A DNA stretch of 31,857 nucleotides from a virus: positions 1 to 31,857 of the IMG/VR virus record IMGVR_UViG_3300024529_000008, one strand, 5' to 3'. The position numbers and the translations under genes are program-made. How positions within the stretch are numbered: position 1 is the first letter of the stretch; each line of letters begins with the position of its first letter. This document shows, one piece after another, positions 14,824-22,829 of the stretch. The notes beneath the pieces are model-generated. The model was not told where the DNA came from and did no database searches. It saw only the letters and a program-made list of their open reading frames with translations.

Positions 14824-16083
14824 CTAATCTTTCCGGACTTTTATGCTTTTTGCAATAAATCGTTCTTCGGTTTTAACTCCCATTGCAGCTAACTGTTTAG
14901 TTGGAAAGAATGGCATTTTTTTGATTTTAGGTAACAACCCACCTGTCAAGAAGTTTGCTACTGCTTTTGGTGTTTTCCATATAGTTTTACTAACCTTTTC
15001 AACATCTGGAGCAACCTTTGCGGCCGCTTTAATAGCTTTATCAAATCCCTTTTGACCGGTTATCATAGTTGTTCCTGCATCGTCAAGAGCTTTAGCTACA
15101 CTCTTACCACCAGGTATTATATCAGGTACACCTTTGCCTGCTTTTTTTAGCATATTTCCAAAACTACCAAATGCCTTTTCTATATCTCTTAATTGTTTAA
15201 CGGTAAGTGCTCCACTAGCTAACAATTTATCTGCAAGTTCTTTTATTGCTTTTGGATCTCCCTTGAGCCACCAACGACCAACTAAATTACTAGCTCCAAC
15301 TTTACTAAGAATCTTTGAACCTCCAACGGCCGTTTTTATGCCTTTAAATGCTCCTTTAACTCCTAGTGATATAACGCTACCAACTACTGGTATTATGGCT
15401 ATTAATGATAAGAACCCTTCGAAGTATTTTTCTCTCCAGAAATATATTACGGCATTAATAAGATCTAACGCATCTCCAATTACAGGAATTAAACCAGCAA
15501 AGTCTAATACTGTTTGCAATGTGTCTAACCATGGAATTTCTTTAGGTTTGTCAAACGTACTCTTTGGTTGTTCTGCATACGCTAAATTCGTAAACTTTCC
15601 AGTTGCGTCAATAGTAGCTAATGGGTTATTGTCTGCTAAAGTAACAATAGCCGCTGGATTTTTTGACATTATGGTTATAAGTTTTTTACTTTCGTCGTAT
15701 TTATAACCAAAGCGACCCATTAAATTAAAATCATATACTGCCCCATCTTCATAAAATGTAAATAAATTCTTATAAGATGTTTCACGTTCGCCGGATGCTG
15801 GTATAGTTACAGTTACATCATATGCAACTAAATTTGTACCTCTAGTTTCTTCCGACGTACCAGGTATGTTTTTTAGAAATTCCTGAGTCTTTATTGTGGC
15901 AGCTGGCCAGGTTGTCTTATCTTCTTCTGTTTGTTCTGACAACAGCGCTCTATCGGCTTTGAATGCATTTTCTAATAATTGAATATGCTCTCCTCGAGCT
16001 ATTTCTATGTGTTCTTTAATTAATTGAATCTTAACATTAATTGTCTCTTGTTCAATTAATTTTGATAAGTACGTTTTATTCAT
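14824..16083 (-). CDS. Tagged virion/ejection-type protein with hydrophobic helices, upstream part of frameshifted gene
   Basis: 419 residues. The start MNKTYLSKLIEQE is a variant tag with LIE. A soluble beta-rich part (about 60-180) is followed by FAGLIPVIGDALDLINAVIY and LSLIAIIPVVGSVISLGV (about 193-245), a pair of hydrophobic helices of the kind seen in pre-toxin and phage ejection proteins. A Lys- and Ala-rich helical region with several PxxFPTKxL elements completes it. Function is inferred as a membrane-interacting particle protein. An AGGA-type site precedes the ATG and the boundary motif lies at 16097-16110. The frame ends at TAG 14824-14826, 46 bases after another frame opens. Confidence 0.7.
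   Translation of the reverse strand: MNKTYLSKLIEQETINVKIQLIKEHIEIARGEHIQLLENAFKADRALLSEQTEEDKTTWPAATIKTQEFLKNIPGTSEETRGTNLVAYDVTVTIPASGERETSYKNLFTFYEDGAVYDFNLMGRFGYKYDESKKLITIMSKNPAAIVTLADNNPLATIDATGKFTNLAYAEQPKSTFDKPKEIPWLDTLQTVLDFAGLIPVIGDALDLINAVIYFWREKYFEGFLSLIAIIPVVGSVISLGVKGAFKGIKTAVGGSKILSKVGASNLVGRWWLKGDPKAIKELADKLLASGALTVKQLRDIEKAFGSFGNMLKKAGKGVPDIIPGGKSVAKALDDAGTTMITGQKGFDKAIKAAAKVAPDVEKVSKTIWKTPKAVANFLTGGLLPKIKKMPFFPTKQLAAMGVKTEERFIAKSIKVRKD
14827..14872 (-). other. Probable -1 frameshift window (programmed or an indel)
   Basis: The two frames overlap only here. On the minus strand the sequence contains GCAAAAAGC (A5 at 14847-14851) and ATAAAAGTC (A4 at 14839-14842), both able to let a tRNA-Lys slip back one base. 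After the slip, reading continues as AAG CAT AAA AGT CCG GAA. No strong downstream hairpin was identified. A homopolymer error in the assembly would look the same. Confidence 0.55.
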
Positions 16084-16096
16084 GTATTTATTCCTA

Positions 16097-16110
16097 TTTT
16101 ATATAAATAT
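16097..16110 (-). promoter_or_regulatory. AT-rich boundary motif
   Basis: Minus strand ATATTTATATAAAA, same 14 bases as at 446-459, 11422-11435 and 26230-26243. It is followed by TAGGAATAAATAC and then the ATG of the tagged protein, so a leader with a ribosome binding site exists here. Confidence 0.38.
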
Positions 16111-16112
16111 AA

Positions 16113-16460
16113 CTATTTCCAAAAGAGCTGTATAAATATAATAGAAAATGCTAATACTAAACATGTAGCAGTTTTTGCACTAACACCTTCACCCCGAAAC
16201 AAGTAAGTCATTGCAGTAAATATAACTATACCAGAAACAAAAGACACAAATCGGCCGGGCCAAAACTCTCCTTGAAATCCATGCACTGCTAAACGAGTAG
16301 CTTCCATGAATAAATAAGTGATTGGGATTCCGAGTAATGTCAATGCCCACTGCCATGTTTTGGCCCAAGGCCATAAGATAGGACCATTAACTTGTATCCA
16401 AACAATGCATTGTCCTAATGTAAATAATAAAGCTGAATTGATTATATATTTGATATCCAT
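16113..16460 (-). CDS. Four-helix integral membrane protein
   Basis: 115 residues. Hydrophobic segments at about 5-24, 38-54, 70-88 and 98-114; short polar loops with Trp and Gly (GPILWPWAKTW, GFQGEFWPGR). It belongs to a lysis-like neighbourhood with the amidase and a two-helix protein, so a holin or membrane-modifying role is possible, but no holin family is recognised. Sequences of this kind are also found in bacteria. An AT-rich element (16461-16480) lies directly upstream of the ATG. Confidence 0.68.
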   Translation of the reverse strand: MDIKYIINSALLFTLGQCIVWIQVNGPILWPWAKTWQWALTLLGIPITYLFMEATRLAVHGFQGEFWPGRFVSFVSGIVIFTAMTYLFRGEGVSAKTATCLVLAFSIIFIQLFWK

Positions 16461-16495
16461 TTATATATTATAAGAAATATATATGAATATTCAAA

Positions 16496-17092
16496 TTATT
16501 TAATAAGATATCCTGGTAATTTAATTGCTAGGTATTTTAAGGTTTCTAGCTCTTCAGTTGTTAACTTTACTTTTTTAGCAACATAATCCGCTCGAATAAT
16601 TCCAATTGCCTTTTTATTGAGATCAAATATAGCAAATTGATATACTGATTTAACGCCGTCTTCTAATAATTTATACTTACAAAAACTTTCTGGGTAATTT
16701 CGTTTGATATCGTAACAGTGATATTCTTTATCGTTAATTAACGGATGGAGAGTAGATAAACAGGCAGACACTGGTATATTTTGTAGATCTAGTTGTGTTC
16801 TAGAAACTCCTTGATTTACAACTTCATATGAACATGAAAGCTTTTGCATTGATTTCCCGGCATAATATTCTCCGCCGTTATGAAATGAAAATATACTAAT
16901 TCGATCGGCTGACAATTCACTCTTGACATCGTCGAGCTTAGACAATAACTCCCCATCTTCTCGTATAGTTTGATCGATAATACAATTGTGTCGATTCTTT
17001 TTTCGATCTAAATAGTATTTAAACCAGATTGCTGCCAATGTTCCACCAACCCCAATTAATGCAGTTCCGATTCCTAGATATAATTCAAACAT
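16496..17092 (-). CDS. Membrane-anchored GAF-like domain protein
   Basis: 198 residues. One N-terminal membrane helix (about 5-26) followed by a basic stop-transfer segment (YLDRKKNRHN), then a coiled-coil-like part (ELLSKLDDVKSEL) and a cytoplasmic domain with GAF-like order: SADRISIFSFHNGGEYYAGK, ...VKSVYQFAIFDLNKKAIGII. GAF domains bind small ligands or act in signalling. I know no named phage homologue. Possible jobs are sensing the cell state to time lysis, or superinfection control; both are speculation. It starts 9 bases after the stop of the holin candidate. Confidence 0.65.
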   Translation of the reverse strand: MFELYLGIGTALIGVGGTLAAIWFKYYLDRKKNRHNCIIDQTIREDGELLSKLDDVKSELSADRISIFSFHNGGEYYAGKSMQKLSCSYEVVNQGVSRTQLDLQNIPVSACLSTLHPLINDKEYHCYDIKRNYPESFCKYKLLEDGVKSVYQFAIFDLNKKAIGIIRADYVAKKVKLTTEELETLKYLAIKLPGYLIK

Positions 17093-17100
17093 TATGATGT

Positions 17101-17337
17101 TTATTCGTTATTTGATTTAGATTTAAATATTTTACCTGCTTCTGCAATTCCGAAACTTCCCAATGTAATCCATAAAAATGAATTGTAAATAAATTCATTA
17201 ACATGTAATGGATTACCCATCCACCCGGTAATGATATCTGCAACTGCAAATATAACCATAATTGCAAATGAAGCAAATCCAACTACACTTTTTTCGTTGA
17301 TATCATTGTCGTCTTTAAATATATTACCAAACGCCAT
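17101..17337 (-). CDS. Two-helix membrane protein, holin candidate
   Basis: 78 residues from ATG 17335-17337, chosen for AAAGGA 6 bases before it; a longer start at 17373 (MNKLLLNIKGKL) also has an AAGG site and cannot be excluded. Hydrophobic helices at about 19-38 and 48-66, charged ends (FKDDNDINEKS and KIFKSKSNNE). Size, topology and position directly next to the amidase gene fit a holin, which opens the inner membrane so the endolysin can reach the wall. No sequence family is certain. Confidence 0.7.
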   Translation of the reverse strand: MAFGNIFKDDNDINEKSVVGFASFAIMVIFAVADIITGWMGNPLHVNEFIYNSFLWITLGSFGIAEAGKIFKSKSNNE

Positions 17338-17403
17338 AAGTTTTCCTTTAATGTTTAAAAGTAACTTGTTCATAATATAAAACCTTTTTTTTTTGTTTAT
17401 AAT

Positions 17404-18318
17404 TTATAATTGTTTTAACATTTCTACTAGTTCTGGTTGCGGAAAACAATCGAACTTATCTTTACGAACATTTGTGTGTGTCCATAGTCCAAATTGCTTA
17501 GCATTATATGCATCTGAGTTAAATTCAAATGCATCTGCCGGTGAAACGCCTTCTTTCAATAGTTTCGGCAATCCATTTACTAAATCCATTTTAGGATAAA
17601 TATCTCGTAGGTGAAGAATCAAGAGCCGTAAACTCTCAATTTGTTTGTCTGTGTATGCGTGCCAATACTGATGTCCTCTAAATTTATATCCTAAATCACA
17701 AACAAATTCTGGTTTAACTTCTGTGTTAACATATGTGTAATACTTGTCTCCTTTTTTAGTCAGGTATCCAAAATTGCAAAGCTCAACTCCTCCTGATAAT
17801 TTAGATATTTTAAAAGCTCCGACTTTACCTAAGTGCCATCCTAAATAATTGTTTGGAAAACATTCTACAACAACACCATCATGTTTGGTCTTGCCTTTAA
17901 CATTGCTACCACCAATAACATATTGAGTAGCTACACGACCTCTTTTGTCGTTGTTCCAATTTCTAACTACGTTGTATGGATTATCCCAACCTGCTGTGTG
18001 ATGTATGAAAAATCCCAATGGTTCAATTTTACCATAGTCTCTTACATATTCATCTTTGTCTAGATATTGACGGTCAATTGTTAAACCGTTTTTAGTTATA
18101 TATTCAGATTCTTGTGCAGAAGCTTCGTTGTCAGTATCAATACCTATAACTTCCCAAGTTTTAGATCCCACTAACCCGTCAACAGTTAAATTATTATCTT
18201 TTTGAAATTTTTTGACGGCAGATTCTGTCCCTTTACCAAATATTCCATCGGCTGTTATGCCCAATGCTCGCTGTAATTCTTTGACTAACGACCCTTTTGA
18301 GCCTACTTTAAGTAACAT
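17404..18318 (-). CDS. Endolysin: N-acetylmuramoyl-L-alanine amidase with N-terminal peptidoglycan-binding domain
   Basis: 304 residues. Residues 5-57 are a PG_binding_1 domain (LVKELQRALGITADGIFGKG). Residues about 98-295 are an Amidase_2/PGRP-type zinc amidase: FFIHHTAG with His106/107, and WTHTNVRKDKFDCFPQP with His281 and Cys291 as the other likely zinc ligands. The enzyme cuts the amide bond between muramic acid and the stem peptide. There is no signal peptide, so a holin is needed for release; the two-helix candidate lies immediately downstream. Binding domain at the N-terminus and catalysis at the C-terminus is the order seen in several phages of Gram-negative hosts. AAAGGA ribosome binding site present. 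Confidence 0.92.
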   Translation of the reverse strand: MLLKVGSKGSLVKELQRALGITADGIFGKGTESAVKKFQKDNNLTVDGLVGSKTWEVIGIDTDNEASAQESEYITKNGLTIDRQYLDKDEYVRDYGKIEPLGFFIHHTAGWDNPYNVVRNWNNDKRGRVATQYVIGGSNVKGKTKHDGVVVECFPNNYLGWHLGKVGAFKISKLSGGVELCNFGYLTKKGDKYYTYVNTEVKPEFVCDLGYKFRGHQYWHAYTDKQIESLRLLILHLRDIYPKMDLVNGLPKLLKEGVSPADAFEFNSDAYNAKQFGLWTHTNVRKDKFDCFPQPELVEMLKQL

Positions 18319-18329
18319 ATTTAATCCTT

Positions 18330-18342
18330 TAATAATAAATAT
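18330..18342 (-). promoter_or_regulatory. AT-rich boundary motif, variant
   Basis: Minus strand ATATTTATTATTA, followed by AAGGATTAAATATG. It shares ATATTTAT with the stronger copies; the same variant type occurs at about 8356-8368 and 6771-6783. It marks the boundary between the glycan operon and the amidase. Confidence 0.3.
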
Positions 18343-18355
18343 GTATTGTTTAAAA

Positions 18356-19162
18356 TTAATCTATAAATTTTTTATTTGATTCGGGATCGTGTTGTATATA
18401 TCCACCCCATTTATATTTAGCATATTCATGGCCGGACCGTTCAGCCTTTATTCGAGATTCACCATTAGTTGATACTGAGGCAAAATGATAAAAGCTTGTG
18501 TTCTTAGTTCTACACATCTTGAAATCAGAAAGCTCACACTTGAGAAAGAAATCCCAATCTGCTACCATTCCTAATTCATAATTTTCATCCCATCCACCTA
18601 GTCGCAAGTAGTCTTCTTTGTACATCATAATAGGCAATGTAGATCCGTTCCAGTTGTGTCCTGACTTTACTATGTTTTGTTCAAATTCCCAAAAACTATC
18701 CAGATCAAAACTATCAACGTCGGTACCTAAGTTTTCTATTACAAAGTCTTTGAACATAGATGGGTATGGTTCTATTTGGTTAGGAGTTAATACTATAGGA
18801 TATGATCTTTCTAAATTATCCCAATATGTTCTACTGCAGGTGGAATGATAATTACTCCAATCTTCTTCTAAACGGGTATCCCAATCTTTAGGAAACACAT
18901 TGTCATCATTGACAATCAACACCTTATCATGTCGTGCATTCATTACTCCTAGATTGGTTCCGCGGCATAATCCAACATTCTGTTTTAAATCAAGAACCTC
19001 AATTGCGTCCTTCCAATGATCTAAAACAGCACTATTGATATCATAATGGCCGTCAACAACTACAATGATTTGATTTTGATTCTCCTGTCCAATAATAGCT
19101 GACTGCAAACACAGATACAACATATCTGGATTTTTGTATGTTGGTATTATTACTGATATCAT
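18356..19162 (-). CDS. Glycosyltransferase, family 2 type (GT-A)
   Basis: 268 residues from the ATG at 19160-19162, chosen because it overlaps the previous stop as ATGA and starts the typical MISVIIPTYKNPD. Later elements are IIVVVDGHYD, GLCRGTNLG and the metal/nucleotide motif VNDDN (85-87 NDD). It transfers a sugar from a nucleotide-sugar donor; acceptor unknown. As the last gene of the operon it may finish a glycan put on virion proteins, on DNA or on the host surface. No membrane helix. Confidence 0.85.
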   Translation of the reverse strand: MISVIIPTYKNPDMLYLCLQSAIIGQENQNQIIVVVDGHYDINSAVLDHWKDAIEVLDLKQNVGLCRGTNLGVMNARHDKVLIVNDDNVFPKDWDTRLEEDWSNYHSTCSRTYWDNLERSYPIVLTPNQIEPYPSMFKDFVIENLGTDVDSFDLDSFWEFEQNIVKSGHNWNGSTLPIMMYKEDYLRLGGWDENYELGMVADWDFFLKCELSDFKMCRTKNTSFYHFASVSTNGESRIKAERSGHEYAKYKWGGYIQHDPESNKKFID

Positions 19163-19854
19163 ATCGTATATGCTCTCCAATTGGTTAATGGTGATAACCA
19201 GGCTGTCTCTCCATGTGTAGCATAGCCGGGTAAAGGTGTTATCAACAACTCTCCTTGTTGTCTTAACTCTAAAAACATTTGGAAATCATTAGGATGTGTT
19301 CCTGATGTGTGTTTTCTCAATGTTGTTTCTACTCGTTTTAGTGTAGATACTTTTGCAGCAAACGTCATGGTTGTGCTATTAGTTATTTTCCAATGACAAC
19401 TATCAGTCAAATAAACTCTTGTGTCTTCAGCACCCCCAACACAATACGGATTACCTCCTTTGCTCGGGTCAAGGTATTTGTCAGGATGATCATATAGTGC
19501 TACGAATGATGCTCCTAATTCAAACCCTTCTCGTATTATCTTTGCAGAGTCCGGTTTGTGTATGTAATCATTTTCTATAAAATAAACTATGTCATCATCA
19601 TTGTATTTCAATGCTTCGTCTAATGCTAAGTTAAATGTACCTGCTCCATGTCCTACTGAGGCGTAATATATATGATCTCTAGATTTATATTTTTGAATCA
19701 TGTCATTTGTCTCTGGGGATATATTATCTGCTATAATAGACCAATCCTCATCTTCGAATACCGTAGTAGCATTCTTTAAACATGTTTCATTGTTTATGTA
19801 ATCTGGTTTTTCTTTTTTATAACCAGCATCTGATATTCTGTAGATTATTTTCAT
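19159..19854 (-). CDS. Glycosyltransferase-like (GT-A) protein
   Basis: 231 residues. IVYFIENDYIHKPDS (89-103), with END at 94-96, corresponds to the DxD-like metal-binding element of GT-A enzymes, and GHGAGTFNLALDEAL precedes it as the donor-binding helix. The C-terminal region (KHTSGTHPNDFQMFLEL) is unusual for family 2. Such proteins are found in T4-like marine phages beside other glycosyltransferases. Overlaps the next gene as ATGA. Its base composition is normal for the window, unlike the genes just upstream. Confidence 0.75.
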   Translation of the reverse strand: MKIIYRISDAGYKKEKPDYINNETCLKNATTVFEDEDWSIIADNISPETNDMIQKYKSRDHIYYASVGHGAGTFNLALDEALKYNDDDIVYFIENDYIHKPDSAKIIREGFELGASFVALYDHPDKYLDPSKGGNPYCVGGAEDTRVYLTDSCHWKITNSTTMTFAAKVSTLKRVETTLRKHTSGTHPNDFQMFLELRQQGELLITPLPGYATHGETAWLSPLTNWRAYTI

Positions 19855-19855
19855 A

Positions 19856-20650
19856 TTACATATATTTTAAAAATTCTTCACCAAAATTATCTTTGATATA
19901 TTGTTTATCATTACCAGTAGAAGAATGCATATTTATTCTTCTTTCATATTCAATATCATCTCTTTCTTTCTTATAAAAATCAACATTATATTCTTTATGT
20001 TCTTTATTATCAAAATTGTATTCTGAAATATCAACTATAAAACCAGGAGTTATTTTAATTGTTCTATACCCTAATGAGTTGTAATGTCTTCCTATTTTAT
20101 CACCAATAAATTTATGAGGCCAATTACTCATTGTTTGGTGCCATAAATTAAATTTATCCAATCTAAAAGCAGCATAGAATATAGTATCATAAATTTCAAA
20201 ATTACTAAATTGCCGTTTATTATTAAAATTAGGATCAAAAGTTTTTTCCATTGAAAAATATCCAGGTTTTCTTTCATTTTGCAATCCTAAAGACCCAATT
20301 TGTGGGTCTGTATTAAATAATTTTACACACTGTTTATACCAGTCTTTTTCTTTAGGTAAAATCCACCCATCATTATCTAAAAGAAGAATATAATCAAAAT
20401 CATTTTCATTATAATAATTAGTAAGCAAAGTCCATGCTCCTCCTACTCTTAAATTTTCTTCAGGGAATATTAACCCTAAATCATATTTTTCTTGATTTTC
20501 AGTTAACCATTCCCTAGTACCATCAGTTGAACCATTATCACACACTATAATTTGACTATTTTTAGGTTTAACTTCATTGAGTAGTTGAATAGTGCCAATA
20601 GTGTATGATTTTCGCTGGTATGCTACTATGTAAATAAGTAATTTATCCAT
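19856..20650 (-). CDS. Glycosyltransferase, family 2
   Basis: 264 residues with classic GT2 signatures: YIVAYQRKSYT at the start, CDNGSTDGT at 37-45, LDNDGW at 91-96, and a C-terminal acceptor part with SNWPHKFIGDK. Part of the AT-rich four-gene block 19856-22829; the line 19981-20040 has only 11 G/C of 60 by hand count. Overlaps the aminotransferase gene by 8 bases (ATGGATAA). Confidence 0.88.
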   Translation of the reverse strand: MDKLLIYIVAYQRKSYTIGTIQLLNEVKPKNSQIIVCDNGSTDGTREWLTENQEKYDLGLIFPEENLRVGGAWTLLTNYYNENDFDYILLLDNDGWILPKEKDWYKQCVKLFNTDPQIGSLGLQNERKPGYFSMEKTFDPNFNNKRQFSNFEIYDTIFYAAFRLDKFNLWHQTMSNWPHKFIGDKIGRHYNSLGYRTIKITPGFIVDISEYNFDNKEHKEYNVDFYKKERDDIEYERRINMHSSTGNDKQYIKDNFGEEFLKYM

Positions 20651-21281
20651 TTATTATTTTATTATCTTTAAATACTATAAATTCAGTTAAATCTCTATAT
20701 CCATTTATTTCACCTAAGTCTCTATTATGCTCAGGATAATTTTGCATTAAACATAATCCTTGAGCTGCTTCTTGAGGTGTCATGTACATATTCCACCCTA
20801 ACTGTTCGATAGAATCTTCTTTATAATACTTTTCACTTCGACCTTCGTATCTAGCTTTCTTAAACCAATCAACTGCTTCTTTATCATCAGTTAATATAAT
20901 ACCTCCTTTTCCAATACCCAATAGTTTTTTAATGTGAAATGATAAAGCCATATATGAACCTTCAATATACATTCCTGATGTGAATCGTTTAGCTGCATCA
21001 TATATGGGGTATGGTTTTAATTGGTAAATTCCTTGCCAATGATTTGTTTTAGGTGATTTATCAAATATTACTTCACCCCCGGCATGAATTATACTCATAG
21101 GTACTGATAGATATGTTTTTGAAGGGATAGTTACTGTTTCAACCCCCAAGTACTTGCATATCAAAAATAGAGCATTAGTACAACTATCCACTGATATAGC
21201 ATAAGGGGCATTAGTATATTCAGCTACTTCCTCCTCAAACATTTGTACTATTTTGTATGGATTATGTTTTTTTATAGGCAT
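20643..21281 (-). CDS. DegT/DnrJ-type sugar aminotransferase, short form
   Basis: 212 residues. PLP enzyme of the DegT/DnrJ/EryC1/StrS family, which aminate keto-sugars for glycans. NAPYAISVDSCTNALFL (24-40) is the cofactor phosphate region; YDAAKRF with Asp95 pairs with the pyridine nitrogen; SFHIKKLLGIGKGG holds the Schiff-base Lys119. The family is normally about 360-380 residues; here the C-terminal small domain is missing and the gene ends cleanly with an overlap to the next gene, so this is not an obvious frameshift. It may be a short active variant or one with altered function. Lies in the AT-rich block. Confidence 0.82.
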   Translation of the reverse strand: MPIKKHNPYKIVQMFEEEVAEYTNAPYAISVDSCTNALFLICKYLGVETVTIPSKTYLSVPMSIIHAGGEVIFDKSPKTNHWQGIYQLKPYPIYDAAKRFTSGMYIEGSYMALSFHIKKLLGIGKGGIILTDDKEAVDWFKKARYEGRSEKYYKEDSIEQLGWNMYMTPQEAAQGLCLMQNYPEHNRDLGEINGYRDLTEFIVFKDNKIING

Positions 21282-22045
21282 ATTGGAGTAAATTTTATTA
21301 ATTTAGATTGGAGATGTTTCATAAATTTAATTTCACTAGGAGTTTGCCTTTTATTATACGTCCTGTCGTTTATATTAAAATAAGAAAAATCATTGGAATT
21401 TCCAACCTCACCCCAATCCTCAATCAATTTAATGTTTTTAGGTAATTCAAATTGAGACATTAATTTTCTTTTCTCATCTATTGTTAAAGGAGTAAATTGA
21501 GGTTTAATCTTTCCTGTTAAATCTTTCGCAGGAGAACCACCGTAGATATGATTTTCATCCATATCCTTGGTAATGATACTACCTACTAGAGCCATCGACT
21601 TATCTTGCGCAGTAATGGGTGATACAACACAGTGTCCTACAAACCAAACATCTTTTCCTACTGTTAAAGGTGAATCACTTTCGTAATTACATCCTTCTAA
21701 TGGATCACCATATCTGATATGGCTCCAAAGTTGAGAATAAGCTCCTATTCCACAATTATCACCAATAGTAACACCACCAATACTATCAATTAATGAACCT
21801 TGTCCAATCCATGCGTTATGTCCTATAGTTAAAGGCTTATAACCATGAAAATTAGTATGATGATGGATTTTACTATAATCACCTATTTTAAAGTTATCTA
21901 CAATTATTTGAACATTATCTCCAATATATGTATTGTCTCCTATTTCTATTCTTTTAGCTTTACCATTAAGTCCTCTAATAACAGCTGAAGGGGATATAAT
22001 TGTATTTTTTCCAAGAATTAATTCTTCCGTTTGTATATTATCCAT
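21272..22045 (-). CDS. Left-handed beta-helix (hexapeptide) acyltransferase
   Basis: 257 residues. Hexapeptide repeats occur throughout 15-180 (for example IEIGDNTYIGDNVQIIV, ITIGDNCGIGAYSQLW, LTVGKDVWFVGHCVVSP), giving the beta-helix of WbbJ/LacA-type O- or N-acetyltransferases. YGGSPAKDL near 170 is the usual end of the helix. It probably acetylates the sugar made by the aminotransferase encoded next to it, a common pair in amino-sugar pathways. Overlaps the downstream gene by 10 bases and the upstream one by 8. Confidence 0.9.
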   Translation of the reverse strand: MDNIQTEELILGKNTIISPSAVIRGLNGKAKRIEIGDNTYIGDNVQIIVDNFKIGDYSKIHHHTNFHGYKPLTIGHNAWIGQGSLIDSIGGVTIGDNCGIGAYSQLWSHIRYGDPLEGCNYESDSPLTVGKDVWFVGHCVVSPITAQDKSMALVGSIITKDMDENHIYGGSPAKDLTGKIKPQFTPLTIDEKRKLMSQFELPKNIKLIEDWGEVGNSNDFSYFNINDRTYNKRQTPSEIKFMKHLQSKLIKFTPICL

Positions 22046-22829
22046 TCCAAAAATTTAAAGTTAACCATTCAGGCCCTGTAAAAGAATTAATAGTAGATTC
22101 AGCAATATTTTTTCTAACTTTACCTATATATTTAGATTCTTCCATAATTAATTCAATTAGAAGATGTATATCATTTTGATAGTCTGAAAAACATTCTAGA
22201 TTTTTATGGTTATTTCCTAATGTTCTTATTCCCATATGTCCTAATTCCCACATTGTAGTACAACCCCCTTTAGGGTTAGGTTTAACATAAACAAAACATT
22301 TTTTGTATATATTTTCTATTAATTCATTTGTTGATAAATAATTTGCAAATGTAATTCTATCTTCACCAAATACTTCAATCAATGGATTTACCACTTCATT
22401 CCATTTATAATGGTCAGGTCTATTACCATGAACACCTTTATAAACATATATATTTTCTCCTAAAATAGAAGGAGTATATTTAGAATAATCTTTAATTGCT
22501 ATATGTAGTTGTTTATGAAATATATTATATTTATTTAAAACATCAGAAAATTCACCTGGGTAAGCCCAAGTATTTATTTTTTGATGTTTTTGTAAATTTG
22601 AGACATATTGTAGTTGGGGAGGTTGCATATCATTTCCTCCCCAAATAATAATTTTAGGACCTTTATGGTTAGTCATTTTAATTATATCTTCTTGATGATA
22701 CATTCCAAAAAACACAGCAGGAGTATTTTCATCAGAATAAGAATCTAAATTCCATATTGATTTAAACCCTTTTTCAAAAAATTCAACTCCATGTTGAGAT
22801 ATCCATGCTTGTTTAAAGTCTTGAATCAT
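22038..22829 (-). CDS. Glycosyltransferase-like protein (GT-B, GT4-type C-terminus)
   Basis: 263 residues. FGEDRITFANYLSTNELIEN, then VYVKPNPKGGCTTMWELGHMGI resembles the donor-binding C-terminal domain of GT-B enzymes, where a Glu in a Gly-rich loop contacts the nucleotide-sugar. The N-terminal half is short, so the enzyme is compact. It forms the upstream end of the AT-rich block and overlaps the gene before it as ATGA. Confidence 0.7.
   Translation of the reverse strand: MIQDFKQAWISQHGVEFFEKGFKSIWNLDSYSDENTPAVFFGMYHQEDIIKMTNHKGPKIIIWGGNDMQPPQLQYVSNLQKHQKINTWAYPGEFSDVLNKYNIFHKQLHIAIKDYSKYTPSILGENIYVYKGVHGNRPDHYKWNEVVNPLIEVFGEDRITFANYLSTNELIENIYKKCFVYVKPNPKGGCTTMWELGHMGIRTLGNNHKNLECFSDYQNDIHLLIELIMEESKYIGKVRKNIAESTINSFTGPEWLTLNFWNG

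Noticed and set aside
15134-15706. 190-codon open frame on the plus strand
   Set aside because: Antisense to the tagged hydrophobic protein; low-complexity composition typical of a shadow frame.
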